The notes under the pieces were generated by a model. It was given only the letters and a program-made list of their open reading frames with translations, made no database searches and had not been told where the DNA came from. From Io17-Chloro-G2 sp963663135 (lineage in GTDB: Bacteria; Chloroflexota; Dehalococcoidia; Lucifugimonadales; UBA3495): 64,000 nucleotides of DNA. A program made the position numbers and the translations under genes. How positions within the stretch are numbered: position 1 is the first letter of the stretch; the number at the start of each line of letters is the position of its first letter. Positions 46,732 to 55,330 of this stretch are shown in pieces. The stretch spans positions 1-64,000 of the forward strand of contig CAXXRM010000001.1 of the NCBI GenBank assembly GCA_963663135.2, read 5' to 3'.

Positions 46732-47460
46732 ATGGCAGAATTCCTCACCACCGCAGGCATATCAAACCAATTAGAAGAAACAATCAAGGGCGCCAACGAG
46801 CGGATAGTCATCATCAGCCCATACCTACAGACCAACCGACAAATCAGGGAACTCCTCGAAGAGAGAGACCGCTTCAAAATAGACATCCGGGTCATCTATG
46901 GGAAGAAGGAACTAAAGCCCGACGAGAGCAAGTGGCTGGAATCAATCCCATCCATCAGGACCAGCTTCTACGAACACCTCCACGCCAAATGCTATATGAA
47001 CGAAAAACAGGCTCTCATCACTTCGATGAACCTCTACGATTTCTCCCAAGCCAACAACCGGGAAATGGGCATACTGATCTCACGAGACTCCGACCCCGAC
47101 CTCTATGAAAAAATTTACGAGGAAACACGGAGAATCCTGCAGGCCAGCCAAGATGTCAACGGTGCATCACCAGCTAGGGTAGAGCCAACCAAGCCACCCA
47201 CCAGAACAACCAGGACCTTCAATGCCCAGGCTACCCAGACTCCAAGCCGCCCAACTGCGCCCACCGCAACAGCCGGCCACTGCATAAGGTGCAACGCCAC
47301 CATTCCACTGAACGCGGCCAAACCCTACTGTCCAGACGACTTCACATCCTGGAACAAATTCAAGAATGAGGACTACAAAGAAAAGCATTGCCACAGATGC
47401 GGCAAAGAACACGCCACCACCATGGCCAGACCAGAATGCAGGACTTGCTACAAGAAGTAA
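46732..47460 (+). CDS. Phospholipase D-like nuclease-family protein with C-terminal zinc ribbons
   Basis: 242 residues. The PLD domain has one HKD-type motif, EHLHAKCYMNEKQALITSMN (H84, K86, N100), with NNREMGILI after it; one-motif proteins act as dimers. NERIVIISPYLQTNRQIRELL is the N-terminal strand-helix. A Pro/Thr-rich linker (150-180) leads to two Cys pairs each in CIRCNATIP..YCPDDF and CHRCGKEHATTMARPECRTC. Nuclease or phosphodiesterase action on nucleic acid is likely, substrate unknown. It follows the MITE by 160 bases and ends in a strong terminator, so it is a single-gene unit inside the repeat-bounded cassette. Confidence 0.8.
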   Translation: MAEFLTTAGISNQLEETIKGANERIVIISPYLQTNRQIRELLEERDRFKIDIRVIYGKKELKPDESKWLESIPSIRTSFYEHLHAKCYMNEKQALITSMNLYDFSQANNREMGILISRDSDPDLYEKIYEETRRILQASQDVNGASPARVEPTKPPTRTTRTFNAQATQTPSRPTAPTATAGHCIRCNATIPLNAAKPYCPDDFTSWNKFKNEDYKEKHCHRCGKEHATTMARPECRTCYKK

Positions 47461-47485
47461 CCCCGGAGATTCAAGCCCGACCACA

Positions 47486-47514
47486 AAAAGGACTGCTCAA
47501 AGCGCAGTCCTTTT
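47486..47514 (+). terminator. Intrinsic terminator of the PLD gene
   Basis: AAAAGGACTGC (47486-47496) pairs with GCAGTCCTTTT (47504-47514), loop TCAAAGC, followed by ATTTTG. Confidence 0.9.
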
Positions 47515-47958
47515 ATTTTGCCCAGCAATTTCTTCATAAGATCCCTCAGGCTTACCACCCGGCGCCAGGAATTCGCCGCGACTTCGACGGAGGGTATCTC
47601 CGCTATGCGATTATGGCCCACCCACCCCGAGGCTGAGGTGGTGGCTTTTGGCACTGGACCATAAACGGGCGTTTATGGCCAGTCTGCCACATCGGTCTAG
47701 GCAACCCAAACACGGGGTCACACCGGGCCCTGGGCTACCTAACCACGACCGACATTTCGTTGGGCGATGACACTACCGAATCAAGAATCAAAGGAAAGCA
47801 GGCGTTCATTGGAGCCGGTGACGGTATCGCATGAGCGACGGCAGGGTCCTTATATAGTTCCGTCATACCCCTGTTCAACATGTGGCTTCATACTCAGTAT
47901 GGGCGATTGCAATAACAATGCCGAGCCAGGCACTCCGTACTCTCAGCTTTTTGGACAT
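47515..47958. other. Intergenic region between convergent PLD and HNH genes
   Basis: A 9-bp hairpin CCATAAACG-GG-CGTTTATGG at 47659-47678; a plus-strand frame 47767-47985 with CSTCGFILSMGDC is probably accidental. Confidence 0.4.
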
Positions 47959-48621
47959 TTATTCCGACTCTGGTATTTCCATTGAATAACCGTGGTCGGA
48001 CAACCAGGTCAGGATGAGGCTGGAGAGTTGGGTTTCGCGCGATGCGAAATGCACAAGAATCTCTCTTGTACGGTCGCTTAGTCCGTCCGGGTCGGCTGGT
48101 ATTGCCGCCGAAAATAATTCAATCCATTCGACTCGATTCTTGAGATGGTGCAAGTCGTTGAGCCTGAGATCGTCAATTGTTGTTTGCGCTTTTTGACGAC
48201 GATGCGGACTCAGAGACCGGTTGGGAAGGATGAACCCTGTTAGAGTGTCGAAAACGAAGTAGAGTTCTGGGCGGTCCGAACTGGAAATTGCACATGGATC
48301 TACATATCCTCCGACAGGCCAATTGCCGCTCTTCCTGTGGTTGCATTCGTGGCAGGCAAACAGCCAGTTGGACCAGGAATAGACCAGACTTGGGAACTGA
48401 CTCTTAGGCCGGAAGTGGTCTACCTCCCCTTTGGTGGTCTCCTCACAGTAGGCGCATAGACCGCGAAACGAATGTTCCAAGTCAGAGTGGAACTGGCGCC
48501 ATTGAGAGTCCGTCGGCCTGCTGCCAATGCCATTTGTGTAGTATTGGACCCAGCGCGGAGTATTCCGAGCTCGGATTTCTTCCAATCCTTCGGGCTCAGG
48601 CCCACGTTCAACCCAATGCAT
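47959..48621 (-). CDS. ptuB: HNH endonuclease, Septu PtuB-like
   Basis: 220 residues. The HNH-type site is CAYCEETTKGEVDHFRPKSQ followed by WLFACHECNHRKSGNWP: two Cys pairs hold zinc, with the HF/H and N residues at the catalytic positions. It begins two bases after the ATPase stop, so the two are one operon. In Septu systems PtuB is the nuclease and PtuA the ATPase that controls it, together blocking phage. Identification rests on motif, size and gene order. Confidence 0.8.
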   Translation of the reverse strand: MHWVERGPEPEGLEEIRARNTPRWVQYYTNGIGSRPTDSQWRQFHSDLEHSFRGLCAYCEETTKGEVDHFRPKSQFPSLVYSWSNWLFACHECNHRKSGNWPVGGYVDPCAISSSDRPELYFVFDTLTGFILPNRSLSPHRRQKAQTTIDDLRLNDLHHLKNRVEWIELFSAAIPADPDGLSDRTREILVHFASRETQLSSLILTWLSDHGYSMEIPESE

Positions 48622-48623
48622 CG

Positions 48624-49979
48624 CTATTTTTGGGAAGTCTCCTGATCTACCGTGCTTCCAGACGCAGGGGGAGAGGACTCGCCTCTTGATCGTTGGAGTT
48701 CTTCGGCGAATTTTATTACCTGGGCTGACATTGGACCGCTGAGGAGGTCGTTGCGCACAGTGTGACGCAGTCGTTCCAGTTCCTCAGCGTCAGCGCTGGA
48801 CAATTCCTCCCCACGCATTAATTCTTGAAGATAGCTAACACGCTCTGCGGTCGCTACGTCGGTGGGATTGGAAACCCCCATGAAATGGCGCAGGATTTCG
48901 TCTGCCGTCCAGCCAACAATGTCGGACTCATTCTCGGATACGGTGACATTGCCACTCTCGTCGCGGCGAAGCAGTTGCACCTGTCCCGTTTTCAAGCCCG
49001 CCAGCATAAGAGGGGAGTGGGTGGAACTGAAGATCTGCAGGTTCGGAAAATGACGAATCAGGGAGGGAATAATACGCGCCTGCCATGTCGGATGCAGATG
49101 AGCGTCTATCTCGTCAACGATCAGGACGCCCGGCTTCTCTTCAAGGTCTGGCGGAAAGTCATAGTACTCGGCGTAACTGAAGAGCAGGCGGGACAGGAAT
49201 TGGATGATAGATTGGGTCCCTTGGCTGAGGACATCGAGAGGCAAGTCTCCGTCTGGAGTTCGAAACTGAGGAAACAGCCCTTCTGAATCCTCGGATACTC
49301 CCGTGAACTCAATGGGAAAACCGACAGTAATCTCAGAAGCGATTGATGCTACATGATCGACTATGGCCTTGATGGCCGGTCTGTTTCTCCTGTGCGCGGC
49401 GTAATCCAAGTCGACAATCTTCTGTTTAATCGCTTCATCACGGACCAACGAGTTACCAGATAGCATCAGTTTCCTTCGCTTCGCAAGCTCCGGATTAGAT
49501 TGATACTCCTCATCCCGATGCATAGCGAGTTTTATAGCATCTCGCCCGGCCCGATTTAAAATCTCCGGATATTCCGCCGCGAACAGATCTATTTGTTCAT
49601 CTGTAAATGCATCGTTGCCCTTAGATACAGTTGGTCCTGATGACCTGAAATTTGTACTAAGCCGCTGCGCTGGCACGTAGCACGTGTAGCCGATCTTCTC
49701 ATAGATATGCTGCAATGAGCTAAGGCGGGCCGGAAGAGTCCCGTCAATTGATTCACCACCTGCCAGTGACGATATGCCCAGACTCCACCGGGGTTGATCA
49801 GTCCGAAGCAACTTGGCTGGCATCGTGAATGGGTAGACCAGCAGTTCCCCCAGTACCCACAACAAAGTGGACTTACCGGAGTTGTTCGGCCCAGTGAAGA
49901 CGTTCACCTGTCGGTCGAACCTTAGCGTAACCTCGTCGAACGGACCTACGTCCGTGACTTGCAGGCTGGTTATATGCAT
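48624..49979 (-). CDS. ptuA: AAA ATPase, Septu PtuA-like
   Basis: 451 residues from ATG 49979. ABC-type ATPase: Walker A GPNNSGKS (30-37), signature LSQGTQS (251-257), Walker B GVLIVDEIDAHLHP (284-297), H-loop SSTHSP (318-323). The insertion between them is helical (residues 120-215), as in RecF/OLD-like proteins. The C-terminal tail is Ser-rich. Its HNH partner follows directly. Intact and free of shifts. Family alternatives are an OLD-like or retron-type ATPase, but these lack this HNH neighbour or carry a Toprim domain. Confidence 0.82.
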   Translation of the reverse strand: MHITSLQVTDVGPFDEVTLRFDRQVNVFTGPNNSGKSTLLWVLGELLVYPFTMPAKLLRTDQPRWSLGISSLAGGESIDGTLPARLSSLQHIYEKIGYTCYVPAQRLSTNFRSSGPTVSKGNDAFTDEQIDLFAAEYPEILNRAGRDAIKLAMHRDEEYQSNPELAKRRKLMLSGNSLVRDEAIKQKIVDLDYAAHRRNRPAIKAIVDHVASIASEITVGFPIEFTGVSEDSEGLFPQFRTPDGDLPLDVLSQGTQSIIQFLSRLLFSYAEYYDFPPDLEEKPGVLIVDEIDAHLHPTWQARIIPSLIRHFPNLQIFSSTHSPLMLAGLKTGQVQLLRRDESGNVTVSENESDIVGWTADEILRHFMGVSNPTDVATAERVSYLQELMRGEELSSADAEELERLRHTVRNDLLSGPMSAQVIKFAEELQRSRGESSPPASGSTVDQETSQK

Positions 49980-50305
49980 TGTTCACAACTCCACAAGAGC
50001 AAGAACATCGATGATTGTTTTTATCGCTAATCCTCTTCCTTAAGGATAGGCCATAGGAACGTGTTCTTCTACATCCCACTAGGTCGGGCATCACCGAGTC
50101 TCCCGCGGCCGTGCCGACGACGTGGGCCGGTATGGACGGACCCGGAATTAAACGAAACCTGCGTCTACAAAAAGAATGGTATGCGTTTTGGTACGCGACA
50201 GTGCCGCCGAGCCTCGATGAGGGTCCCATTCATGCCTATTCCGGCCATCAGTTAGACCCTGGGCATCTCCGCCATGGGCCCAAAACCGAACGATTATGGG
50301 GCCCT
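49980..50305. other. Intergenic region with possible promoter of the Septu-like operon
   Basis: No confident gene; a plus-strand frame 50111-50392 (QKEWYAFWYATVPPSLDEGP) has no family and overlaps the next gene. Confidence 0.3.
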
Positions 50306-50617
50306 CTAGGAGCGCTCGCTGGCCAAGCGCAACCTCAACAGGTCGGCTTCGGCCTTTTCAATCACACCGAGCCGCTCTGCTGTGTCGAATAACCAGGACA
50401 ATTTCTCGTTGAACGTGGCCCCGTCCGAGAAATGACCATTTGTGGCAGCGAACTTTTCAACCGCATCGACCAACTCTGCTCTGTCGAGTACCCAGGACAA
50501 TCGCTCGTCGAACGTGGCCTCGTCCGAGACATGACCATCTGTGGCATCAAACAGGAGGGCCTGTACTTCTGGCTCTATATCTACCCTTACCATCTTTTTC
50601 CTCCTTTTTCTTGCCAT
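50306..50617 (-). CDS. Small acidic protein, third gene of duplicated cluster B
   Basis: 103 residues; ATG 50617 behind GAGGAGAG. MARKRRKKMVRVDIEPEVQA, then an internal repeat: DGHVSDEATFDERLSWVLDRAE and NGHFSDGATFNEKLSWLFDTAE. The counterpart in cluster A shares the start and a single related unit (GSHGDTADERLSRALDLAEE), so this copy duplicated the unit or the other lost one. No family recognised. Confidence 0.6.
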   Translation of the reverse strand: MARKRRKKMVRVDIEPEVQALLFDATDGHVSDEATFDERLSWVLDRAELVDAVEKFAATNGHFSDGATFNEKLSWLFDTAERLGVIEKAEADLLRLRLASERS

Positions 50618-50712
50618 TGCCTCTCCTCGTTTCATGATCTGGCGTTCAGGACTCTGTCAGTGTAATCCGCTAAGCCGGCTCCCGTTTTCTCGGATCAGTA
50701 CCCTCAGGATTG

Positions 50713-50911
50713 TTGCAGGTAGTACATCAAGTCGACCCATTCGCCCGGGTGTTCCGGGCCGAGCGAGGTGTGGATGTGAATTGTCCTGTCAATCCACGTG
50801 ACCTTGTCCCATATTCAGCGCTCTTCCAGGATGTAAGCGGCGGCGACAAAAAATACCGCTCGTCGGCGGAATGGTGCCCCACCTCCCTGAAGACCTCGGG
50901 TCCCATGGTTG
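50713..50911 (-). pseudogene. Second gene of cluster B, interrupted by a stop
   Basis: Same reading as 45111-45311 (HTSLGPEHPGEWVDLMYYLQ) but the codon for G in ERGIWDK is TGA here. Confidence 0.65.
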
Positions 50912-51061
50912 GAGGTGCAGTGGCGACGTCACGGATGCAGGAGGTTCAGGTTGCAGGAAGAGGTAACGTGAAAAGCAAGTCAAGGGCGGGGGGAAACTGA
51001 TAGATGGCATCGACCAGGATCTAAGGACGGCCGGCCCCATGTGCGGGCTGAAACCAGCGGT

Positions 51062-51745
51062 TCAGGAGATGTCGGTTGAGGCCCGGGGCCAATTGGCCTT
51101 TCCGCCAGGAGCGGCCCTCTCGTCCAGCATTCTTCTGGCAGTCTCCAGTGCCCATCCCTGCAACTCGTCGGCCTCCTGCCATGATGGGGTTCCGAGTGCG
51201 AAGTAGGCGACCGAGCCGTCGACGAATTCGTAGAGTGTGGCGGGTTTGCCGCCGGTTGCGTCGGTCATTTCGTCGACGTCCTTGGCAATTCGTCTGGCCT
51301 CCTGGCGTAGGACCCTGACTCCATCCCTGGCCTTTTCCCATGCTGTGCAGTTTCTTTCATGAGGATTTTCCCGGCAGTGGGGGCAATTGCGTATGCCGTC
51401 GAAATCGTACTGGACGGGGACGGCATATAGGTGGGCGAGTGTGTGGTTGCCGTTCAGGTAGCGGGGTATCCGGAGCGCCGTCGTGGGCTGGTACGAATTC
51501 TGTTGGCAGACGGGGCAGAGTGTGGCCTGGCCTCTGGACTCTCTGAGGGCGTCCAGGTCCGTCACGGATATATCGGCTTCGCCGGCGGGCTGTCCGTCGC
51601 AGAGTCTCTTGGACCCGGAGCTCCTGGTTATGTGGTGTTGGATGGGGTTGAAGGTGACCATGGCTCCGTTTGGCCCCGCGATGGTTTCCTTTTGCCCCGA
51701 CGATTTTAAATTGCTTGGGCCTGCATTCCCATGAGGCGTTGTCAA
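51062..51745 (-). CDS. Zinc-motif protein, first gene of cluster B
   Basis: 227 residues, about 90% identical to 45469-46152. Both CxxC knuckles are kept (LCPVCQQNSYQ, CPHCRENP). Differences cluster at the N-terminus and in CTAWEKARDGVRVL. A 13-bp hairpin stands just upstream of this copy only. Function unknown. Confidence 0.65.
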   Translation of the reverse strand: MTTPHGNAGPSNLKSSGQKETIAGPNGAMVTFNPIQHHITRSSGSKRLCDGQPAGEADISVTDLDALRESRGQATLCPVCQQNSYQPTTALRIPRYLNGNHTLAHLYAVPVQYDFDGIRNCPHCRENPHERNCTAWEKARDGVRVLRQEARRIAKDVDEMTDATGGKPATLYEFVDGSVAYFALGTPSWQEADELQGWALETARRMLDERAAPGGKANWPRASTDIS

Positions 51746-51752
51746 TCCGGGT

Positions 51753-51780
51753 GTCGCCGCCCTTTACAAAGGGCGGCGAC
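51753..51780. promoter_or_regulatory. Perfect 13-bp hairpin at the 5' end of cluster B
   Basis: GTCGCCGCCCTTT-AC-AAAGGGCGGCGAC lies eight bases before the TTG start of the zinc-motif gene and starts where similarity with copy A ends; it may be a leader hairpin or the edge of an inserted segment. Confidence 0.6.
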
Positions 51781-52255
51781 GAACCTGCTCCGGCGAATGT
51801 ACGGATGGTGAGGATGTGTAGAGCCGGGGTGGGCCCAGGCCGGCATTCGGAGTACCGGAGGCTGACCTGCAGGCGCTGGGAATCCAGGCCCCGGGGTTAA
51901 CCCGCCGCCCTGTAGAAGCTGTCTATGACCCGACCGCGTACCCCTCGGCGTAGTAGCCGCAGGAAGTGCCGTGATCGCAGACCTCCTGCCGGGAGGTTGG
52001 TTGTTCGGTCTGGCCCCCTCCGGATGCGAATTTCTGCCGGCCCCCAACCCATTCTTCACCCCGATCATCCAAGTAGCCGGGTGTAAACCAGGCCAGCGAG
52101 CCACTTCACTCGGCTTTATCCTGGATGCGCGCCCATAAGATAGCCCCTGAGGAGTGGTCAAAGCGCCACTTCAGTCACGGATGAGACCGGAAAGGGATTT
52201 GCCCACAGGCGGCAACGAACCCAATCTTCGCCGCGGTTCCAGTCAGGTTGGGACA
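51781..52255. other. Region without confident genes
   Basis: Open frames here show no family, no ribosome-binding site and no repeat. Confidence 0.35.
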
Positions 52256-52603
52256 CTATTCCACGTCTAATGTCCTGACCTTGGTTGGCCTGGTTAAGTG
52301 GAAGTCAATCGACGGCGGTGGGGCGTCTATGACATTGTCCCTATGACCGCGGTAGCCCTTCCGGTAAGGCATTACCCTCGCGTCAAATTCAACGGTTTGG
52401 CCCTCGTGAAGTCGACCCGACCACAATCCGCACTTGAACCAGGCGTGGGAAGCGGCCGGCTCGCCGGTTTCGGCGAAGGAGACGTCCTCGAAAACGATGG
52501 TTGGCTCAGCTTTGCCGGTGTACCCAATTTTGCTCCCTGTCCGGCCAACGGTGGCTCTAAAGCGCATTCGCTGCTGGTTGACGTCCTCTAAATTCTTACG
52601 CAT
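52256..52603 (-). CDS. Hypothetical small beta-rich protein
   Basis: 115 residues, ATG 52603 behind GAGGGGAA. Mostly beta pattern: MRFRATVGRTGSKIGYTGKA, EPTIVFEDVSF, HAWFKCGLWSGRLHEGQTVE, FDARVMPYRKGYRGHR, LTRPTKVRTL. The spacing suggests an OB-fold, possibly single-stranded nucleic acid binding; proteins of this look occur on plasmids and integrative elements. Inference only. Confidence 0.6.
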   Translation of the reverse strand: MRKNLEDVNQQRMRFRATVGRTGSKIGYTGKAEPTIVFEDVSFAETGEPAASHAWFKCGLWSGRLHEGQTVEFDARVMPYRKGYRGHRDNVIDAPPPSIDFHLTRPTKVRTLDVE

Positions 52604-52782
52604 CGCTTCCCCTCACAGTGTCACTGAACGCCCTGGTGAGGCTCGCCCGAAATCGTTCTGATACACCACCATTCACATGCTCCGATGTCCCTACCGAACA
52701 AACCTCCTGGCGTCTTCCCTGGCAGTACCTGGTGACCACCGTCTGGCACCTGTGGCGAATAGTGATCAATTGCGGTGGACCC

Positions 52783-53000
52783 GGTCAGTTGGACAGTATC
52801 TAGGTGGAATTAAGCGAGAGTCCCGCTGCTCCTGCCAATGATACCAGCGTCTGGGCTATTGGAAACTTCTTGGCCTGGACCGCCCCCTCTTCTCCAACAT
52901 CGGTCACCTGGTGGAACACCTCGGCCGGAGTCCGGCAGCCCAGGGCTTGTTGGGGTCTCTGGTCTACGTGCTGGAGTTCCCGTTCCATATTCCCCTCACT
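52783..53000 (-). pseudogene. IS3 transposase C-terminal relic
   Basis: Minus strand reads RPQQALGCRTPAEVFHQVTD and LAGAAGLSLNST-stop, then the end AGGTGGACCCGGTCAGTTGG at 52774, as at 44238. Only the last 70 residues remain. Confidence 0.7.
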
Positions 53001-53025
53001 TGCTGCTCGCCTCATAACCCGGCCT

Positions 53026-53241
53026 TTACGGGCTGGGCTCCCACGGCCTGAAACCAATCATTCCGCCGCGTACGTTCCAATTGTTGGCAGCCCCGCGCTT
53101 GGCCATCAGGTCGTAGACCGTCACGGAGTCGCATTCCATAGCGTGCTTCTTTGCCCTGGCCATCGCCTCGCGCTTGTATGGGTAGACGTCCACCAATCCG
53201 CACATCGGATCACAGACCTGAAACCTTGATTCCCAAGGCAT
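53026..53241 (-). CDS. Small hypothetical protein
   Basis: 71 residues, ATG 53241 behind AAGGAGC. MPWESRFQVCDPMCGLVDVY, then KREAMARAKKHAMECDSVTV and YDLMAKRGAANNW. Likely part of a small-gene operon with 53321-53443 and 53556-53930. No family recognised. Confidence 0.6.
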   Translation of the reverse strand: MPWESRFQVCDPMCGLVDVYPYKREAMARAKKHAMECDSVTVYDLMAKRGAANNWNVRGGMIGFRPWEPSP

Positions 53242-53320
53242 TGGTTTGCTCCTTAAGGTCAGAAACCGGTCTTTGTGGTGTTTTGGCTGGCAGCATGATT
53301 TCGTCGCTGGTCTTGCTGCA

Positions 53321-53443
53321 TCAGGGGTAGACCAAACGGACCGCCCTGCACCTGCACTGGGACCGGTCAGTCCATAGGTCTCCGTAGAAGATTTCCCGAG
53401 TCTGCCCCCAAGTGTGGGCGTGAGTTTCCGCTTTTTCCATCAT
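53321..53443 (-). CDS. Very small hypothetical protein
   Basis: 40 residues from ATG 53443 (or 53440) behind AAGGAG. MMEKAETHAHTWGQTREIFY, then GDLWTDRSQCRCRAVRLVYP-stop. CxC and spacing relative to neighbours suggest a real minigene; no family. Confidence 0.5.
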   Translation of the reverse strand: MMEKAETHAHTWGQTREIFYGDLWTDRSQCRCRAVRLVYP

Positions 53444-53555
53444 CACTTCAAGCTCCTTGTAAGGGTCTAAAACCGGCGTTTGTGGGCCCTCTGCGACGTG
53501 GGCGGAGACGACCCCGGCAATCGGTCAATTCTCTGGGAAATTGAAACTCCGATTG

Positions 53556-53930
53556 TTACGACTCGGCCAAGCCTGGGTGAAAGAGAGATGCCAGACACTC
53601 CCTTTCTTGTCCTGGACGCGGATAGAAGTTTTCCTTCTCCCGGTCCAGAGCAGGGACCCGGTCTGCCTGGATCTCCTGCCAGAGGGTCAGGGGCAGAGAC
53701 ATCCGGGCCAGCCTGGGGTTGATTGTGAAGTAGAAGTAGGGCTGAGCCCCGTCCATGGTGGCGTTGAAATATACCCCCCGAAACCTCCGGCCATCCAGGA
53801 GGCGAACCGTAGGCCGGAACAGCGGCGCAGGGGGCGGGGGGACCTGGAAGGACGCCGGGTCAAGCTCCAACTCATCACGCAGCATCTCATAAAGGGACAC
53901 GAGGGACGATAATACAGGCGGTTGTTCCAT
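53556..53930 (-). CDS. Small hypothetical protein
   Basis: About 124 residues from ATG 53930 with CGGAG upstream (the longer start at 53936 lacks one). LSSLVSLYEMLRDELELDPA, PLFRPTVRLLDGRRFRGVYF, then TINPRLARMSLPLTLWQEIQ. Conserved-looking alternation of charged and hydrophobic residues. No family recognised; first gene of the minus-strand group running to 53026. Confidence 0.55.
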   Translation of the reverse strand: MEQPPVLSSLVSLYEMLRDELELDPASFQVPPPPAPLFRPTVRLLDGRRFRGVYFNATMDGAQPYFYFTINPRLARMSLPLTLWQEIQADRVPALDREKENFYPRPGQERECLASLFHPGLAES

Positions 53931-54081
53931 GCTCACTCCGGCAGTTTAGGGTTTTTTGCTGGGGCGAATTGGGCGTCAACACTCACCCCTCTCCGGCTTT
54001 AGCATAGCCAAAGACAAGGGAAGGCTCCAAGGGAACAGCTACCAGGACCTTGGAACCCAGACAGCAGTTCACCTGATCAAA

Positions 54082-54175
54082 GAGCGGCGGCGCCAGCCAT
54101 CGACAAACAGCACACCTAGTTTACCTGGAATCGACTCCGGACCCGTCGGAGAGTCTGGTGCATTGCCTCAACTAG
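54082..54175 (+). pseudogene. Tyrosine recombinase 3'-end relic
   Basis: HLVYLESTPDPSESLVHCLN-stop, a diverged form of the YLELAPDPSGSL ending at 37867, 40140 and 56574. Confidence 0.55.
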
Positions 54176-54247
54176 AATGCTACCGAAAAGCGGGGAGCAG
54201 CGCTCATGCGAAAGGCCCGCACTCCCCCCGACAACCTTGTACCGCAG

Positions 54248-54274
54248 GTTGCGGAAATGGGGGTATTCCGCAAC
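54248..54274. promoter_or_regulatory. Candidate recombinase core site
   Basis: GTTGCGGAA (54248-54256) and TTCCGCAAC (54266-54274) face each other over nine bases; a third arm GTTGCGGAA is at 54344-54352. The recombinase starts 100 bases downstream. Geometry suits a tyrosine recombinase site; inferred. Confidence 0.5.
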
Positions 54275-54374
54275 TAACCGCCTCTCCGGGCCTCCGGGTG
54301 ACGCTCGGGATATTGCTCCCGGACGCCCCCGTCCGGTAAATTGGTTGCGGAAATCCCCGCAAATGGGCGGTGGC

Positions 54375-54926
54375 ATGGCGAGAAAACCCCAAGCTCTCCC
54401 CGATTATTTCACCCCCGAGGAGGCCCGGGCGCTGGTGGCCGCGGCCCCTTCCTACCAGGTGTGCATGGCCATGAGGGTAATGCTCCGGACCCGTCTGCGG
54501 GTCGGAGAGTGCCTCTCCCTCCGGGCGGCGGACCTCCGGTTTAACCAGGCCCCCCCGATCATTTCCCTCAGGCCCGAGGTGACGGGGAACAAAAGCAAGA
54601 AGGGTCGAGAGGTGCCCATCCCCGATGACTTGGTGGAGAGCCTGGGGGACCTGGCGTCGCTCCACGCGAAGGACCGGGCCAGGTCGCTCTTTGACGTCAG
54701 CCGGCAGTGGGTCAGCAAGTCCATGAAGGAAGCGGCCGTGGCGGCGGGGCTGGACCCCGTGAGGGCCCACCCCCATGCCCTCCGGCACACCTATGGGCGG
54801 AACGCCATCCTCAACGGGGTCCCCACGCCGGTGCTCCAGCAGTGGCTGGGACACCACTCCCTGGCGGAGACGGAACGGTACGTGCAGCTGGCGGGTGGCC
54901 ACCACGACTGGGTGAAGAGGCTGTAG
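54375..54926 (+). CDS. Minimal tyrosine recombinase (catalytic domain only)
   Basis: 183 residues from ATG 54375 (MARKPQALPDYFTPEEARAL). Active-site residues: R in RTRLRVGECLSLRAADL, K in NKSKKGREVPI, HxxR in HPHALRHTYG, H in LGHHSLAETE and the Tyr nucleophile in RYVQLA. The usual N-terminal core-binding domain is absent, although the frame is open upstream. Intact. It may act on the nearby GTTGCGGAA arms. Small recombinases of this kind occur in gene cassettes and integrative elements. Confidence 0.85.
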   Translation: MARKPQALPDYFTPEEARALVAAAPSYQVCMAMRVMLRTRLRVGECLSLRAADLRFNQAPPIISLRPEVTGNKSKKGREVPIPDDLVESLGDLASLHAKDRARSLFDVSRQWVSKSMKEAAVAAGLDPVRAHPHALRHTYGRNAILNGVPTPVLQQWLGHHSLAETERYVQLAGGHHDWVKRL

Positions 54927-55330
54927 AAGGCCTGATTTGAGGAACGAACCAACGAGAAGGGCAGGAGTAGAAGGGATGACCTTACCCATGCGACCAACGA
55001 GGACTTCGCCCACCTGCGGTCTCCGGCTGCGCCAGAGGATATTCTAAATGGAAATCCAGCCTGAGATTCAGAGTCGACAGGGGTTCGACAATGCCAGCGT
55101 TTCATTGGCCTGGTTATGAGGATGTGGCCGCTCCAAGCGCCTCTGGACCTTCTTCCACAAGGTATGGATATTTCTCAGGGATCAATCTTCGATGATCCGC
55201 TTTAAGAACTCTTGCAGATCTGACGAGGGGGCGGAGGTTTGTCTTTTGCCACTCGGTTCTGGTAGAGAACTCGGTGAATCTCTGTTCAAGAGCGGAGCAA
55301 GCATTTTGGGAACTATGAGGACGCTCTAAC
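54927..55330. other. Region without confident genes
   Basis: A minus-strand frame 55114-55398 overlaps the start of the next gene and has no family. No repeat or terminator seen. Confidence 0.35.

Larger units (their letters stand above)
50608..51769 (-). repeat. 1.16-kb direct repeat, copy B
   Basis: Partner of 45017-46174, same orientation, 5.6 kb apart. Confidence 0.85.
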
